64,000 bases of DNA from contig SPJN01000016.1 of the NCBI GenBank assembly GCA_006844605.1, forward strand, positions 1 through 64,000, read 5' to 3'. Under the pieces are notes generated by a model. It was not told the DNA's origin. It worked only from the letters and a program-made list of their open reading frames with translations, and did not search any database. Every line of letters begins with the position of its first letter. Within the stretch, counting starts at the first letter, position 1. This DNA is from Hyphomicrobiales bacterium (GTDB taxonomy: Bacteria > Pseudomonadota > Alphaproteobacteria > SPJN01). A program made the position numbers and the translations under genes. This document shows positions 1-11,276 of the stretch, piece by piece.

Positions 1-1
1 A

Positions 2-1009
2 ATGACCGTGATGGGCATTTCGGAGGTCGCGCCCAAAATCCCCAAATTGCTGGCACGTATTCGTGAAACCGCTGACGCGGCCATCGCGTTTGACCCTGAC
101 ATTGTGTTGACGGTCGATGCCCCGGACTTTTCATTTCGGGTCCAGAAAAAATTGCAGAAGGCAGGCGGCCGCGCCAAGCGGGTGCATATGGTTGCCCCCA
201 CTGTATGGGCGTGGCGACCGGGACGGGCACGCAAGATCGCCCGGTTCCTTGATCATCTATTGGTTATCCTGCCGTTTGAACCGCCCTATTTTGAAGCCGA
301 AGGGCTGGCCACGAGCTTTGTCGGGCATCCAATTGCGGATCGTGTTGCCGATTGGACGGAAGATGCGGCCACAGCCTTTCGCGCCCGTCATGATATTGGC
401 ACGGCGCAGCAGGTACTGGCCCTGTTGCCCGGATCACGTGGGGGGGAGGTGACGCGCCTGCTGCCCCTGTTCGGGCAGGTGCAGGCGCAGTTACAGGCCC
501 GCTATCCTGATCTTATAACGGCCATTCCGGTGGTGGAGGGGGTTGCCGATTTGGTGGCCGCGCAAACTGCTGATTGGCAGACACCGCCACGGCTTTATCA
601 TGACAAGCAGGACAAGGACGGTCTGTTCGCAGCCGCCAATGCTGCGCTTGTAACATCAGGCACCGCCTCGCTAGAGCTAACAGCCGCCCGGGTGCCCATG
701 GCAGTTGCCTATAAGGCGTCCCCCCTTACGGCGTTTATTTTACGCCGCATGGTGAAGGTGACGTATGGATCGCTGACCAACATAATGCTGGACCGCATGG
801 CGATCCCGGAATTTCTGCAAGCCGACGCAACGGTTGAAGCATTAATGGGTGCGTTGACGCCCCTGCTTGATCCGGATAGCCCGCAGCGGCAAGCGCAATT
901 GGCTGATCTTGATAAGGCGATTGATCTGCTGGGCCTTTACGGGCCATCGCCCGCCCAGAACGCGGCGCGCGTGTTATTATCATTGGATGGGGAGGCTGAA
1001 CAGCCATGA
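2..1009 (+). CDS. lpxB: Lipid-A-disaccharide synthase, 5'-truncated by window edge
   Basis: 335-aa ORF with LpxB motifs (VDAPDFSFRV, LLPGSRGGEV, TSGTASLELT). Confidence 0.93.
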   Translation: MTVMGISEVAPKIPKLLARIRETADAAIAFDPDIVLTVDAPDFSFRVQKKLQKAGGRAKRVHMVAPTVWAWRPGRARKIARFLDHLLVILPFEPPYFEAEGLATSFVGHPIADRVADWTEDAATAFRARHDIGTAQQVLALLPGSRGGEVTRLLPLFGQVQAQLQARYPDLITAIPVVEGVADLVAAQTADWQTPPRLYHDKQDKDGLFAAANAALVTSGTASLELTAARVPMAVAYKASPLTAFILRRMVKVTYGSLTNIMLDRMAIPEFLQADATVEALMGALTPLLDPDSPQRQAQLADLDKAIDLLGLYGPSPAQNAARVLLSLDGEAEQP

Positions 1010-1401
1010 CGGATTTTCGCTATTTGCACACCATGATCCGGGTGTTTGATCTGGACAAATCAATTGCCTTTTATACCGGCCCGCTTGGCATGAAATTGTT
1101 AAGCAAGAATGACTTTGAAGGGGGCCGTTTTTCATTGGCGTTTTTGGGGTATGAGGCTGACCCCAATACACCGATGATTGAACTGACCCATAATTGGGAT
1201 CAGGCAGAACCATACCAGATAGGCTCAGGCTATGGTCATGTGGCGCTGGGGGTCAGTGACCTTGATGCGGCCTGTGACGCGCTGGAAGCTGCGGGTGTTG
1301 ATATTCCCCGCCGGCCCGGCCCAATGCAACACGGCTCAACTCGTATTGCCTTTATCGAAGACCCGGATGGATACAAAATTGAATTGATTGAACGGGCGTG
1401 A
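1006..1401 (+). CDS. gloA: Lactoylglutathione lyase (glyoxalase I)
   Basis: 131 aa; MIRVFDLDKSIAFYTGPLGMKLL and FIEDPDGYKIELIE glyoxalase motifs; ATGA overlap with lpxB. Confidence 0.92.
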   Translation: MTDFRYLHTMIRVFDLDKSIAFYTGPLGMKLLSKNDFEGGRFSLAFLGYEADPNTPMIELTHNWDQAEPYQIGSGYGHVALGVSDLDAACDALEAAGVDIPRRPGPMQHGSTRIAFIEDPDGYKIELIERA

Positions 1402-1485
1402 TGGTTAGCCTATTTCACTTGAAATGCGGTTTCGATTCATCTCCACTTCGTAGCCGGACTACTTATTTCAAGTGAACAATAAAAA

Positions 1486-1520
1486 AACCCGCCTTCCGAA
1501 GAGGGCGGGTTCTTTGTTCT
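1486..1520. terminator. Bidirectional Rho-independent terminator between convergent gloA and gltA
   Basis: AACCCGCC/GGCGGGTT stem (1486-1493/1504-1511), A-tract before it and T-rich after it. Confidence 0.8.
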
Positions 1521-1555
1521 CAAGCTCTGGATTGACCAGAAAACCTAGCGGTCTA

Positions 1556-2848
1556 CTAACGCTGGTCGATCGGCACGTAGTCGCGCATTTCGGGGCCAGT
1601 ATAAAGCTGACGCGGGCGACCGATACGCTGGCTGGGGTCCTCGATCATTTCGTTCCACTGGGCAATCCAGCCGACCGTACGGGCCAAGGCAAAGATCACG
1701 GTGAACATTGTCGTCGGGAAACCAAGCGCCTTCAGGATAATGCCTGAATAGAAGTCCACATTGGGGTAGAGCTTCTTCTCGATGAAATATTCGTCCTTCA
1801 GGGCGATTTCTTCAAGCTGCTGGGCAACCTGCAGGATCGGATCATCGGTGATGCCCAGTTCGGCCAACACTTCATGAGCGGTCTTCTGCATCACTGTCGC
1901 GCGCGGGTCATAATTTTTGTAAACCCGGTGACCAAAGCCCATCAGACGGAACGGATCGTTCTTGTCCTTCGCCTTGGCAACATATTCGGCAGTACGATCA
2001 GGGGTGCCGATTTCGTTCAGCATGTTCAGGGCTGCTTCATTGGCACCGCCATGGGCAGGACCCCACAGGCAGGCAATACCCGCAGCAATACAGGCGAACG
2101 GGTTGGCACCTGATGAACCGGCCAAACGGACGGTGGATGTTGATGCGTTCTGTTCATGGTCAGCATGAAGGATGAAGATACGGTCCATCGCGCGTGACAG
2201 CACGGGGTTATCTTCCCAAGGTTCGCAAGGAACCGAGAAACACATGCGCAGGAAGTCCTGGCTGCGTGTCATTTGATTGCTGGGATAAACGAAAGGCTGG
2301 CCAATGGAATATTTATAGGCCATTGCCGCGATCGTCGGGATCTTTGCAATGATACGGTGGCTGGCAACAACGCGCTGATGCGGGTCATCAATGTCAGTTG
2401 AATCATGATAAAATGCTGACAGGGCACCGACGACACCAACCATGATAGCCATGGGGTGGGCGTCACGACGGAAGCCAGAGAAGAACTTGGACAGCTGCTC
2501 ATGCACCATTGTGTGGTTGGTGATGGTGCTTGAAAATTCTTCCAGCTCTTCCTTATTGGGCAAACGGCCCTTTAGCAGCAGGTAGCTGACTTCGGTGAAG
2601 TCGCTTTGTTCGGCCAGTTGGCCAATGGGATAGCCGCCATGCAGCAGGACGCCCTTTTCACCATCAATATAGGTGATTTTTGATTCACAGCTGGCTGTTG
2701 ATGTGAAGCCGGGGTCATAGGTGAACTGGCCCGTATCGGCGTAGAACTTGCGAATGTCTACGACTGAAGGGCCTGTTGAACCCCCAATGATCGGGTAGCT
2801 GACTGCCTTGTCGGCCGTCTTAATGTCGGCGGTCGAGTTATCTGACAT
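1556..2848 (-). CDS. gltA: Citrate synthase
   Basis: 430 aa; [61 protein letters not shown]. Confidence 0.97.
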   Translation of the reverse strand: MSDNSTADIKTADKAVSYPIIGGSTGPSVVDIRKFYADTGQFTYDPGFTSTASCESKITYIDGEKGVLLHGGYPIGQLAEQSDFTEVSYLLLKGRLPNKEELEEFSSTITNHTMVHEQLSKFFSGFRRDAHPMAIMVGVVGALSAFYHDSTDIDDPHQRVVASHRIIAKIPTIAAMAYKYSIGQPFVYPSNQMTRSQDFLRMCFSVPCEPWEDNPVLSRAMDRIFILHADHEQNASTSTVRLAGSSGANPFACIAAGIACLWGPAHGGANEAALNMLNEIGTPDRTAEYVAKAKDKNDPFRLMGFGHRVYKNYDPRATVMQKTAHEVLAELGITDDPILQVAQQLEEIALKDEYFIEKKLYPNVDFYSGIILKALGFPTTMFTVIFALARTVGWIAQWNEMIEDPSQRIGRPRQLYTGPEMRDYVPIDQR

Positions 2849-3163
2849 GGGTTGCTATCTTCCTTTATAGTTATTGCCATAATCGGTCGGTTCCCGCAGC
2901 GAGGCACAATCCCCCACAGGGCCCGACTGATCTCCGGCGTGGGCGTGAAGGCCGTCAACCGGAAGGTCATGGGTCGTCATCTGTTACCGAATTACATATT
3001 CGGGGTTTCTTTCAGATGGTGACCAGGTTCATAGGGCAGATCAGATGCACCGGGATGGTGACGCCTGCAGCCCCAGATACGCAGGTAGTTGTTGCCCCAT
3101 TAATAGCAAATTACGCGGGGTCAGTCACGCTGTTGACGGATTATCAGTGCCCAAAAAATCGGG

Positions 3164-4564
3164 TCAAACCGCCGCGCTATCCTTGATGCGGGCAAGTGAT
3201 TCTTGGCGACCCAAAACCACTAAAATGTCAAAGATTCCAGGGCTTTGCGTCGTTCCCGTCAGGGCGGCACGCAGTGGTTGTGCCACCTTGCCCAATTTAA
3301 GGTCTTCTGCTTCGGCAAAGGCGCGAACGGCCTCATCAACTGATTCCAATGTCCATGCAGAATCCCCTTCAAGGGCATCATGCAACCGGCCCAGCATGGC
3401 GCGGGCGTCGTCGGTCAGCAGCTTGGTCGCCTTTTCATCATAGCCAAGCGGACGGGTGGCCAGCAGAAAGCGGCAGCCATCAGCCAGCGCCAGCAATGTT
3501 TTGGCGCGGGGCTTCAACTCAGGCATCAGGATGCGAATTTGCGCGGCAACCTCGTCAGAAACAGTGGCGTCCTGTTTCAACAGGGCCACCGTGTCGGCGG
3601 TCAGCCTGTCGTCATCAGCCTCACGAATATAGTTGCCGTTCAGATTTTCCAACTTGGCAAAGTCAAACCGCGCGGCAGATTTGCCAATGTCTTTCAGGTC
3701 GAACCAGTCGATGGCCTGTTGGGTTGAGAAAATTTCATCATCACCATGGCTCCACCCCAGACGGACCAGATAGTTCCGCATGGCTTCGGGCATATAGCCC
3801 ATATCGCGATAGGCTTCGACGCCCAACGCGCCGTGGCGTTTGGAAAACTTAGCGCCGTCCGGCCCGTGGATCAGGGGGACATGGGCAAACACAGGCACGT
3901 CCCAGCCCAGTGCCTTATAGATATTGATTTGGCGCGCCGCATTGGTCAGATGGTCGTCGCCACGGATCACATGGGTGATGCCCATATCATAATCGTCAAC
4001 AACGACAGCCAGCATATAGGTTGGCGTGCCGTCAGAACGCAGCAGGATCAAATCATCCAATTCCTTATTGGCGATTGTGACATCCCCTTGCACCTGATCC
4101 TTGATCACTGTTTCCCCGTCAAGCGGTGCCTTGAAGCGCACAACAAACGGCACACCGTCAGGCGCGTCAGCATCATCACGATCACGCCATGTACCGTCAT
4201 ACCGCATGGGGCGTTTTTCGGCGCGGGCCTTTTCGCGCATCGCTTCCAGTTCTTCTTGGCTGCAATAGCAGCGATAGGCATTGCCGCTTTCCAGCAATTG
4301 ATTGACCACAGCGACGTGACGATCAGCCTGTGCAGATTGCGAGACAATGTCCCCGTCAATGTCGAGACCCAACCAATCAAGCCCCTCCATAATCTTGTCG
4401 ATGGCGTCCTGGGTGCTGCGTGCCTTGTCCGTATCTTCAATACGTAGGCGGAACTGGCCACCATGATGACGGGCATACAGCCAGCAAAAAAGCGCGGTTC
4501 GGGCGCCGCCAATATGAAGATAGCCTGTTGGAGAAGGGGCAAATCGGGTTATGACTTGGCTCAT
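3164..4564 (-). CDS. gltX: Glutamyl-tRNA synthetase
   Basis: 466 aa; [19 protein letters not shown] (HIGH-type) and KFSKRHG (KMSKS-type) motifs. Confidence 0.96.
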   Translation of the reverse strand: MSQVITRFAPSPTGYLHIGGARTALFCWLYARHHGGQFRLRIEDTDKARSTQDAIDKIMEGLDWLGLDIDGDIVSQSAQADRHVAVVNQLLESGNAYRCYCSQEELEAMREKARAEKRPMRYDGTWRDRDDADAPDGVPFVVRFKAPLDGETVIKDQVQGDVTIANKELDDLILLRSDGTPTYMLAVVVDDYDMGITHVIRGDDHLTNAARQINIYKALGWDVPVFAHVPLIHGPDGAKFSKRHGALGVEAYRDMGYMPEAMRNYLVRLGWSHGDDEIFSTQQAIDWFDLKDIGKSAARFDFAKLENLNGNYIREADDDRLTADTVALLKQDATVSDEVAAQIRILMPELKPRAKTLLALADGCRFLLATRPLGYDEKATKLLTDDARAMLGRLHDALEGDSAWTLESVDEAVRAFAEAEDLKLGKVAQPLRAALTGTTQSPGIFDILVVLGRQESLARIKDSAAV

Positions 4565-4610
4565 GTGCGCACAACTTTATCTAACAAGGGGTAATGAGGG
4601 GGTGTCATGA

Positions 4611-6851
4611 ATGACTGAATTGCCCCTTCATAACACAGGCCGGGGGCTGATGGAAAACAAGTCATCAGGTCGCGGTGCTGCCTTTATGGCGGCACAAGGG
4701 GGCCGATTGATCCTGTGGCTGCCCGTTGCTATGGCCTGCGGCATTGGCCTGTGGTTCAGTTTGGCCGCAACGCCGGGCGCGCTGACCTATGGCATAACCG
4801 CAGCGGCGGTACTGATTTGTGGGCTGGCTGTGCGGTTTGTCCCGTCATTGTCTGTCACAGCAGCCGTGCTGGCCGCCATGCTGGCCGGGTTTTTGTGGGT
4901 GGGCGCGCGGGCTGAGATGCAGGATGGCCCACGCGTGATGCGCGAAACGCCGCCTTTGGCCATTAAGGGCACAGTTGTGGATGTCAGCTTGCGCGATCAT
5001 GGTGCCCGGCGCGTGATCCTGACGGATATGAGTGCCGGGGATTTATGGGGCCGGGCAGCCACGGCGATGCCTGATGGCTTGCCTGATAAGGCGCGGGTAA
5101 CGATTCGTTATGGCGGCGTGGGCCTTGTGCCCGGCATGGTGATCAACACCAAACTGATTTTGCGCCCGCCGCCGGGGCCGGTGATACCGGGCGGATTTGA
5201 TTTTGCCCGCACCGCTTGGTTCGACGGGATCGGGGGTGTTGGCTTTGCCCTTGGCCGGCCTGAGATTGTTGGCGTTGTGCCAGCCGGGCTGAATGGCGTG
5301 ATGGTGCAGGCGCGGCTTGCCATCGCAGATCACATCAATGCGCGGTTAAGCGGCGATCAGGCCGCCCTTGCCATTGCCTTGTTGACCGGGTTTCGTGGCC
5401 CGGTGGATGAGGCTGTCTTGGATGATTTGCGCATTGCCGGGTTGGCGCATTTATTGGCGATATCCGGTTTGCATATCGGGTTGGTGGCTGGCGGCGTGTT
5501 TGTGATGCTGCGGCTGCTGTTGGTGGCTGCGTGGCTGCTGATCGGCACAAGACTACGCCAGCGTGACTGGCCCGCCAAACAAATCGCAGCGGGTGGTGCA
5601 TTGTTGGCCGCAGCCATCTATCTTGGCCTGTCGGGCATGAACGTCCCTGCGGAGCGGGCCTTTATCATGACAGGGCTGGCCTTGGTCGCCGTTATGATGA
5701 ACCGCATTGCGTTGAGTATGCGCCTTGTGGCGTGGGCGGCGCTGGCCATCATGATCATGCGCCCCGACAGTGTGATGAGCGCGGGCTTTCAGATGAGCTT
5801 CGCTGCCGTGACCGCATTGATTGCATTTTATGAAGCCATTCGGACACGCACTGCATTGTTGTTTGGCGACACTTGGGGGACCAAGTTGCGTGGCTATGTG
5901 ATAGGACTGTTGTTGACAAGTGTCATCGCAGGGCTTGCCACCGGGCCTGTCGCGGCCTTTCATTTCGGGCGCGTTGCGGTGTTTGGCCTGTTGGGTAATC
6001 TGGCGGCCATGCCGATCATGGGGTTTGTGATCATGCCAGCCGGGATTATCGCGCTTGTGCTGATGCCGTTCGGGCTTGCAGGGATTTGGCTTGAGTTAAT
6101 GGGCGCGGGTATCGCGTGGGTCACGCTGGCGGCGGGGTTTGTGGCGGACCTGCCATTAAGCGAACGGTTGATTGCAACCGGCCCGACCTATGTGCTGGCC
6201 CTGTTGTTTGCGGGGCTGGTGTGCCTGTGCCTGATTAAGGGGGCTGGCCGCCTTGTCGGTATAGTGCCTGCGCTATTGGGGGTGCTGCTGTGGACCACCG
6301 GGACACCGCCGCAAATTTTGATTGCCGAACAGGCTGCGTTGGTGTTGGTGGATCAGCAGGATGCAGCGCCGCAAATAACCCAAACGCGGAAACATGATTA
6401 CACACAGTCCCATTGGTTGCGGGCCTTGGGATATGATGCGGGATCCAGCCAGCGGGCGTCATGCGACCGGATCGGGTGCCGCTTTGCATTACCGCATGGC
6501 GGCCATCTTGCGCAATTGTTTCAGCGCGAAGGGTTGGTTGAAGCCTGTCAGAATGCGGCCATCCTTGTGGCGCCGTTTCGGGTTTATGGCAAAACCTGTC
6601 CCGGCCCGTTGATTATTGATACCGGTGTGCTGGCAGGTCAGGACAGTATCAGCATCACCATTGTCGGCGGGAACATGACGCAGCACGCAGCAGCGCAGCA
6701 TGCGCCGCGCTATGAGCTGACACATAGTGAAACAACACGCCATGCCCGGCACTGGGGTATCAGCAGCAACCCATCCTATTTGCAGGACAGGTTGAAAGCC
6801 GTTGCCGTTTGGAACGGGCAGGCGCGCCTGCGGGCTGCGCAAACGCGCTAG
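4611..6851 (+). CDS. comEC: ComEC/Rec2-family competence/DNA uptake membrane protein (no evident metallo-beta-lactamase domain)
   Basis: 746 aa; multi-TM; GLAHLLAISGLHIGLVAG and GLSGMNVPAERAFIM ComEC core motifs. Confidence 0.88.
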   Translation: MTELPLHNTGRGLMENKSSGRGAAFMAAQGGRLILWLPVAMACGIGLWFSLAATPGALTYGITAAAVLICGLAVRFVPSLSVTAAVLAAMLAGFLWVGARAEMQDGPRVMRETPPLAIKGTVVDVSLRDHGARRVILTDMSAGDLWGRAATAMPDGLPDKARVTIRYGGVGLVPGMVINTKLILRPPPGPVIPGGFDFARTAWFDGIGGVGFALGRPEIVGVVPAGLNGVMVQARLAIADHINARLSGDQAALAIALLTGFRGPVDEAVLDDLRIAGLAHLLAISGLHIGLVAGGVFVMLRLLLVAAWLLIGTRLRQRDWPAKQIAAGGALLAAAIYLGLSGMNVPAERAFIMTGLALVAVMMNRIALSMRLVAWAALAIMIMRPDSVMSAGFQMSFAAVTALIAFYEAIRTRTALLFGDTWGTKLRGYVIGLLLTSVIAGLATGPVAAFHFGRVAVFGLLGNLAAMPIMGFVIMPAGIIALVLMPFGLAGIWLELMGAGIAWVTLAAGFVADLPLSERLIATGPTYVLALLFAGLVCLCLIKGAGRLVGIVPALLGVLLWTTGTPPQILIAEQAALVLVDQQDAAPQITQTRKHDYTQSHWLRALGYDAGSSQRASCDRIGCRFALPHGGHLAQLFQREGLVEACQNAAILVAPFRVYGKTCPGPLIIDTGVLAGQDSISITIVGGNMTQHAAAQHAPRYELTHSETTRHARHWGISSNPSYLQDRLKAVAVWNGQARLRAAQTR

Positions 6852-6893
6852 CACAAATTGCTCGCCAAAAACTTAGCCTAGTAAAATCGTAGC

Positions 6894-7598
6894 CTAGTAA
6901 AAGCGTAAAAGCCCAACCAGCTTGCCCTGTACCTTCACCCGGTCCGGGCCGAAGATCCGCGTTTCATAGGCGGGGTTGGCAGCTTCCAATGCAACGCTTT
7001 CCCCCTTGCGGCGCAGGCGTTTCAGGGTGGCTTCATTATCATCGACAAGGGCGACCACAATCTCGCCATTACCGGCGGTGTCACATTGCTGGATCAGCAC
7101 TGTGTCGCCATCAAGGATGCCTGCCTCAATCATGGAATCACCCTCAACATTCAGGGCGTAATGGTCCCCTGATTTGAGGAGCGAGGGCGGCACATCCACC
7201 ATTGTGGAATTGTCCTGCAATGCCTCAATCGGGGTACCCGCTGCGATCTTGCCCACAAGGGGGATCGACACAGTATCGGCCGCAGCAGCGGCACTGCGCG
7301 CAGCATCAAGGCTTTCAATATTTGAGCCGCCAGCATTTGAGCCACTGGCGGGCGACGCAACGCGGCCTGATTGGCCTGACGCTGTTTCAGGCAGTTTCAA
7401 CACTTCCAATGCGCGGGCGCGATGGGGCAGGCGGCGGATAAAGCCGCGTTCTTCCAATGCCGTGATAAGACGGTGAATGCCTGACTTTGATTTCAGGTCC
7501 AACGCGTCCTTCATTTCTTCGAACGAGGGGGAGACACCCGATTCACGGATACGTTCGTGAATGAACAACAGCAATTCATGTTGTTTGCGCGTCAGCAT
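6894..7598 (-). CDS. lexA: SOS repressor LexA
   Basis: 234 aa; [17 protein letters not shown]...SPSFEEM N-terminus, S24 peptidase domain ([25 protein letters not shown]). Confidence 0.97.
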   Translation of the reverse strand: MLTRKQHELLLFIHERIRESGVSPSFEEMKDALDLKSKSGIHRLITALEERGFIRRLPHRARALEVLKLPETASGQSGRVASPASGSNAGGSNIESLDAARSAAAAADTVSIPLVGKIAAGTPIEALQDNSTMVDVPPSLLKSGDHYALNVEGDSMIEAGILDGDTVLIQQCDTAGNGEIVVALVDDNEATLKRLRRKGESVALEAANPAYETRIFGPDRVKVQGKLVGLLRFY

Positions 7599-7661
7599 GG
7601 GACACCTCTTTTTTTACAGAACAACCAAAAGTCGTCTTATTGGGTTTACCCCCAAATAAGG

Positions 7662-7699
7662 GAACAAACCATAAACTTACGTTTGTTCTACTTTTATTC
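7662..7699. promoter_or_regulatory. Candidate LexA operators upstream of lexA
   Basis: GAAC-N7-AAAC (7662-7676) and GTTC-N7-ATTC (7685-7699), each one mismatch from the alphaproteobacterial GTTC-N7-GTTC SOS box (or its complement); also perfect inverted repeat GAACAAAC/GTTTGTTC. Confidence 0.55.
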
Positions 7700-7721
7700 G
7701 CATTGGTCGTCAAGGGCCAAT

Positions 7722-8924
7722 TTATGCGCGCAGCAACAGCACCGGCACGTGGTCGCCAATTTCGGCAGCATCAGCCTGTGGCGGGCGAATGATCAGCCCG
7801 TCAGCGCGGGCAATGGCAGACAGTTGCGCACTGTCCTGCACCGCAAGGGGCGTGACCTGATCCCCCGCAATCGTTGCGCGGATATAGTCCTGGCGCGGCC
7901 CATTGGGCCGTAAAGCGGTGGTGAGGGTGAGGGCGCGCGCGTCATCATGACATTCAGACTGGCCGCAAAACCCTGCCAGCAATGGTTTCAGGAACAATCG
8001 CGCGGTCACCAGTGCCGATACAGGATTGCCCGGCAGGCCCAGTACAATCTGTTGACCACGTGTGCCGAACATCAATGGTTTGCCCGGCTTCATCGCCACT
8101 TTCCAAAAGTCGATTTCAACCCCGGCATCTTTTAGTGCCTGTTGCACATAATCATGATCACCGACGGAGGCCCCGCCGATGGTGACAAGGATGTCGAGGT
8201 CATGGGCACGTTCAACCGCCTTGGTAATAGTGGTCAGGTCGTCGGGCTGAATGCCAAGATCAATCGCGGTTCCGTCCCAGTCTTCGATCAGGGCAGCAAG
8301 GCCGATCGCATTGCTGGCAATGATTTGATCGGGGCCGGGGGCGCTGCCGGGCAAGACAAGTTCATCCCCGGTGGCAAGCAGGCCAACGCGCGGGCGGCGC
8401 ATGACCGGCACCTCTGCATGGTTCATGGCAGCGAGCAAGGCAAGCTCAAACCCTGTAAGGCGCGTACCGGGGGCAAGGGGGGTGTCCCCGGCGCTAAAGT
8501 CCTGTCCCTTGGGGCGAATATGCTGCCCGGCTTTGACTGCCTGATTGATGGTGACCCGATCACCATCACGATCTGCATTTTCCTGAATGACCACAGCGTC
8601 GGCACCTGCGGGCATTGTGGCCCCGGTAAAGATGCGTACAGCCTGCCCGCTTTTTAGGGTGCCGTCATACCCCTTGCCCGCGGCGCTTTCCCCAACAAGG
8701 GGCAGGGTGACGGGCGCGGTGGCGCAATCAGCAGCGCAAACGGCATAGCCATCCATCGCCGACATGGCAGCGGGGGGCTGGGTGCGTTTTGCGGCAAGCG
8801 GTTTGGCCAGCACCCGCCCGTTTGCATCCTTCAAGGGCACAGAGCAAGTTTGCGGCGCATGACTGCTTTGTGGCGCAGGCAGCGCGGCAAGAATTTTTGC
8901 GCGGGCCTCGTCAACCGTCAGCAT
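7722..8924 (-). CDS. moeA: Molybdopterin molybdenumtransferase
   Basis: 400 aa; AMDGYAV, FTGATMPAGADAVV, LLATGDELV, GLPGNPVSA. Confidence 0.95.
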   Translation of the reverse strand: MLTVDEARAKILAALPAPQSSHAPQTCSVPLKDANGRVLAKPLAAKRTQPPAAMSAMDGYAVCAADCATAPVTLPLVGESAAGKGYDGTLKSGQAVRIFTGATMPAGADAVVIQENADRDGDRVTINQAVKAGQHIRPKGQDFSAGDTPLAPGTRLTGFELALLAAMNHAEVPVMRRPRVGLLATGDELVLPGSAPGPDQIIASNAIGLAALIEDWDGTAIDLGIQPDDLTTITKAVERAHDLDILVTIGGASVGDHDYVQQALKDAGVEIDFWKVAMKPGKPLMFGTRGQQIVLGLPGNPVSALVTARLFLKPLLAGFCGQSECHDDARALTLTTALRPNGPRQDYIRATIAGDQVTPLAVQDSAQLSAIARADGLIIRPPQADAAEIGDHVPVLLLRA

Positions 8925-9430
8925 CAGTCAGTCCCGGCAGGATTTGGCATGTCGGGGGCGAATGTATAAAGGCCGGATTTGCCGCCGTCCTTATGGGTCA
9001 GGCGAATATCGGTAATCTGCATGGCGCGATCAACAGCCTTCAACATGTCATAGATGGTCAGGGCGGCGACGGACACGGCGGTCATCGCCTCCATCTCAAC
9101 CCCGGTTTGGGCTGTGGTTTTGACGGTGGCGCTGATGCTGACGCCGCTGTCATCGGTGTCAAATGTCAGGGCGACCTTGGACAGGGGCAGTTGATGACAC
9201 AGCGGGATCAGGTCAGCGGTTTTCTTTGCCGCCATAATGCCCGCCAATCGCGCGGTTGCGATGACGTCGCCCTTTTTGGCGGTTTGGTCTTTTAGCTGGG
9301 ACAGGGCATCCGCGCTCATCCCAACGCGGCCTTGCGCGGTGGCGGTGCGGGCGGTCACATCCTTGGATGACACATCGACCATATGGGCGTTGCCTTGATC
9401 ATCCAAATGGGTGAGCTTTTTATCAGACAT
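8924..9430 (-). CDS. moaC: Cyclic pyranopterin monophosphate synthase accessory protein MoaC
   Basis: 168 aa; [49 protein letters not shown]. Confidence 0.95.
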   Translation of the reverse strand: MSDKKLTHLDDQGNAHMVDVSSKDVTARTATAQGRVGMSADALSQLKDQTAKKGDVIATARLAGIMAAKKTADLIPLCHQLPLSKVALTFDTDDSGVSISATVKTTAQTGVEMEAMTAVSVAALTIYDMLKAVDRAMQITDIRLTHKDGGKSGLYTFAPDMPNPAGTD

Positions 9431-9434
9431 GACT

Positions 9435-10226
9435 TCAGCCGTTGAGCAGATGTTTCGTGGCGGCGATCACATCATCCTGCCGCATCAGGCTTTCGCCAAC
9501 AAGGAAGCTGTAGACGCCCATGTCGGCAAGGCGCTGCAAATCCTCATTCGTGTTGATGCCGCTTTCGGACACAATCACGCGATTGTCGGGGATCAGCGGC
9601 ACCAGCCCGGCGGTGACATCCAATGATGTTTCAAAGGTGCGCAGATTGCGATTGTTGATCCCGATCAAACGACAGTTCAGGGGCAGGGCACGTTCCAGCT
9701 CTTCCTCATTATGCACTTCGATCAAAACATCCATGCCCGTTTCGTGGGCGGCCTCAACCAAAAGGGGGGCCATGAAATCATCGGTGCAACGCATGATGAC
9801 CAGAATGCAGTCAGCGCCAAGGGCGCGGGCCTCAACCACCTGATAGGGGTCAACCATAAAGTCCTTGCGGATTACGGGCAGCTTGGTGGCGTTGCGGGCA
9901 GCCACCAGATAGGCATCGTCGCCCTGAAAGCTGGGGGCGTCGGTCAACACGGACAGGCAGGTCGCGCCGCCAGCTTCGTAACATTCTGCCAAAACAGGCG
10001 GGTCGAAATCTTCGCGGATCAAACCCTTGCTGGGGCTGGCTTTCTTCACCTCAGCAATCAGGGCGAACTCTTTCTTTTCAGCCTTTAGGGCCAGTTTGGC
10101 GGCAAAGCCGCGTGTGGGCGGCGCGTCATCGGCGCGGGCGCGCATTTCGTCAATTGATACCGCTTGTTTGCGGGCGGCAACTTCATCGCGCTTATAGGCG
10201 ACGATTTCATCCAGAATGTCGGCCAT
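9435..10226 (-). CDS. trpC: Indole-3-glycerol phosphate synthase
   Basis: 263 aa; [29 protein letters not shown]. Confidence 0.96.
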   Translation of the reverse strand: MADILDEIVAYKRDEVAARKQAVSIDEMRARADDAPPTRGFAAKLALKAEKKEFALIAEVKKASPSKGLIREDFDPPVLAECYEAGGATCLSVLTDAPSFQGDDAYLVAARNATKLPVIRKDFMVDPYQVVEARALGADCILVIMRCTDDFMAPLLVEAAHETGMDVLIEVHNEEELERALPLNCRLIGINNRNLRTFETSLDVTAGLVPLIPDNRVIVSESGINTNEDLQRLADMGVYSFLVGESLMRQDDVIAATKHLLNG

Positions 10227-11276
10227 CTATTTGCCCTCGTTCGACAGGGTGACCAAGGCGGCAAGCCTTGCCTTGGCGCTGCCATTATCAATTGCGGCGG
10301 CGGCCTTGGCGGCACCGTCCTTCAGATCGCTTGCCTTACCAGCAACGATCAACCCTGCGGCGGCGTTTAGCAAGACAATATCGCGATAGGCGTTTTTCTC
10401 GCCATCCAACAACTTGGTTAATGCCGCGGCGTTGTGGGCAGGGTCACCACCAACCAGATCACTTGTTTGGGCAAGCGGCAGGCCCGCATCTTCAGGCGTG
10501 ATGGTGAAATTTGTGACCTTGCCATCCTTTAACTGCGATACATGTGATGGCCCGGTTGTGGTTAATTCGTCCAGCCCGTCGCTGCCGTGGACAACCCACG
10601 CCGCGGTGCTGCCCAGATTATTCAATACATGGGCCAGTGGTTCGGTCCATTCAGATGCAAACACACCCAGCAATTGATAGGGCGCACCGGCAGGATTTGA
10701 CAGAGGGCCAAGCAGGTTAAAGATGGTGCGAATGCCCAACTCAACCCTGATGGGGCCAACATGTTTCATGGCGCTGTGATGGGCGGGGGCAAACATAAAG
10801 CCGATGCCCGCTTCACGCACACAATGGCTGACCTGTTCTGGCGTGACATCAAGATTGACGCCCAGTGCCTCAAGCACCTGACTGGTGCCAGACTTTGAGC
10901 TTAGGGCGCGATTGCCATGTTTGGCGATGGGGATGTCATGGGCTGCCAGCACGAAGGCCACAGCGGTTGAAATGTTATAGGTGCCAGCACCGTCGCCGCC
11001 TGTGCCGCATGTGTCCATTGCGCCTGCGGGGGCATCAACCTTGGTGGCCTTGGCGCGCATCACTTTTGCGGCGGCGGCAATCTCGTCAACGGTTTCACCG
11101 CGCACGCGCAACCCAACCAAAAAGGCACCGATCTGCGCCGGGGTGGCATTGCCGGACATGATCACGTCAAACGCCGCCTCAGCCTCATCTGCGGACAGGA
11201 TGGCCCCGTCTGCGATGCGCGCGATGGTGGCCTTCAAATCCTGATCAGGGTTTGCGGATGTGGAAATAGCGGTCAT
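10227..11276 (-). CDS. trpD: Anthranilate phosphoribosyltransferase
   Basis: 349 aa; [39 protein letters not shown]. Confidence 0.96.
   Translation of the reverse strand: MTAISTSANPDQDLKATIARIADGAILSADEAEAAFDVIMSGNATPAQIGAFLVGLRVRGETVDEIAAAAKVMRAKATKVDAPAGAMDTCGTGGDGAGTYNISTAVAFVLAAHDIPIAKHGNRALSSKSGTSQVLEALGVNLDVTPEQVSHCVREAGIGFMFAPAHHSAMKHVGPIRVELGIRTIFNLLGPLSNPAGAPYQLLGVFASEWTEPLAHVLNNLGSTAAWVVHGSDGLDELTTTGPSHVSQLKDGKVTNFTITPEDAGLPLAQTSDLVGGDPAHNAAALTKLLDGEKNAYRDIVLLNAAAGLIVAGKASDLKDGAAKAAAAIDNGSAKARLAALVTLSNEGK

Noticed and set aside
3746-4447. 233-aa plus-strand ORF
   Set aside because: Antisense to gltX codons; no RBS or family signal.
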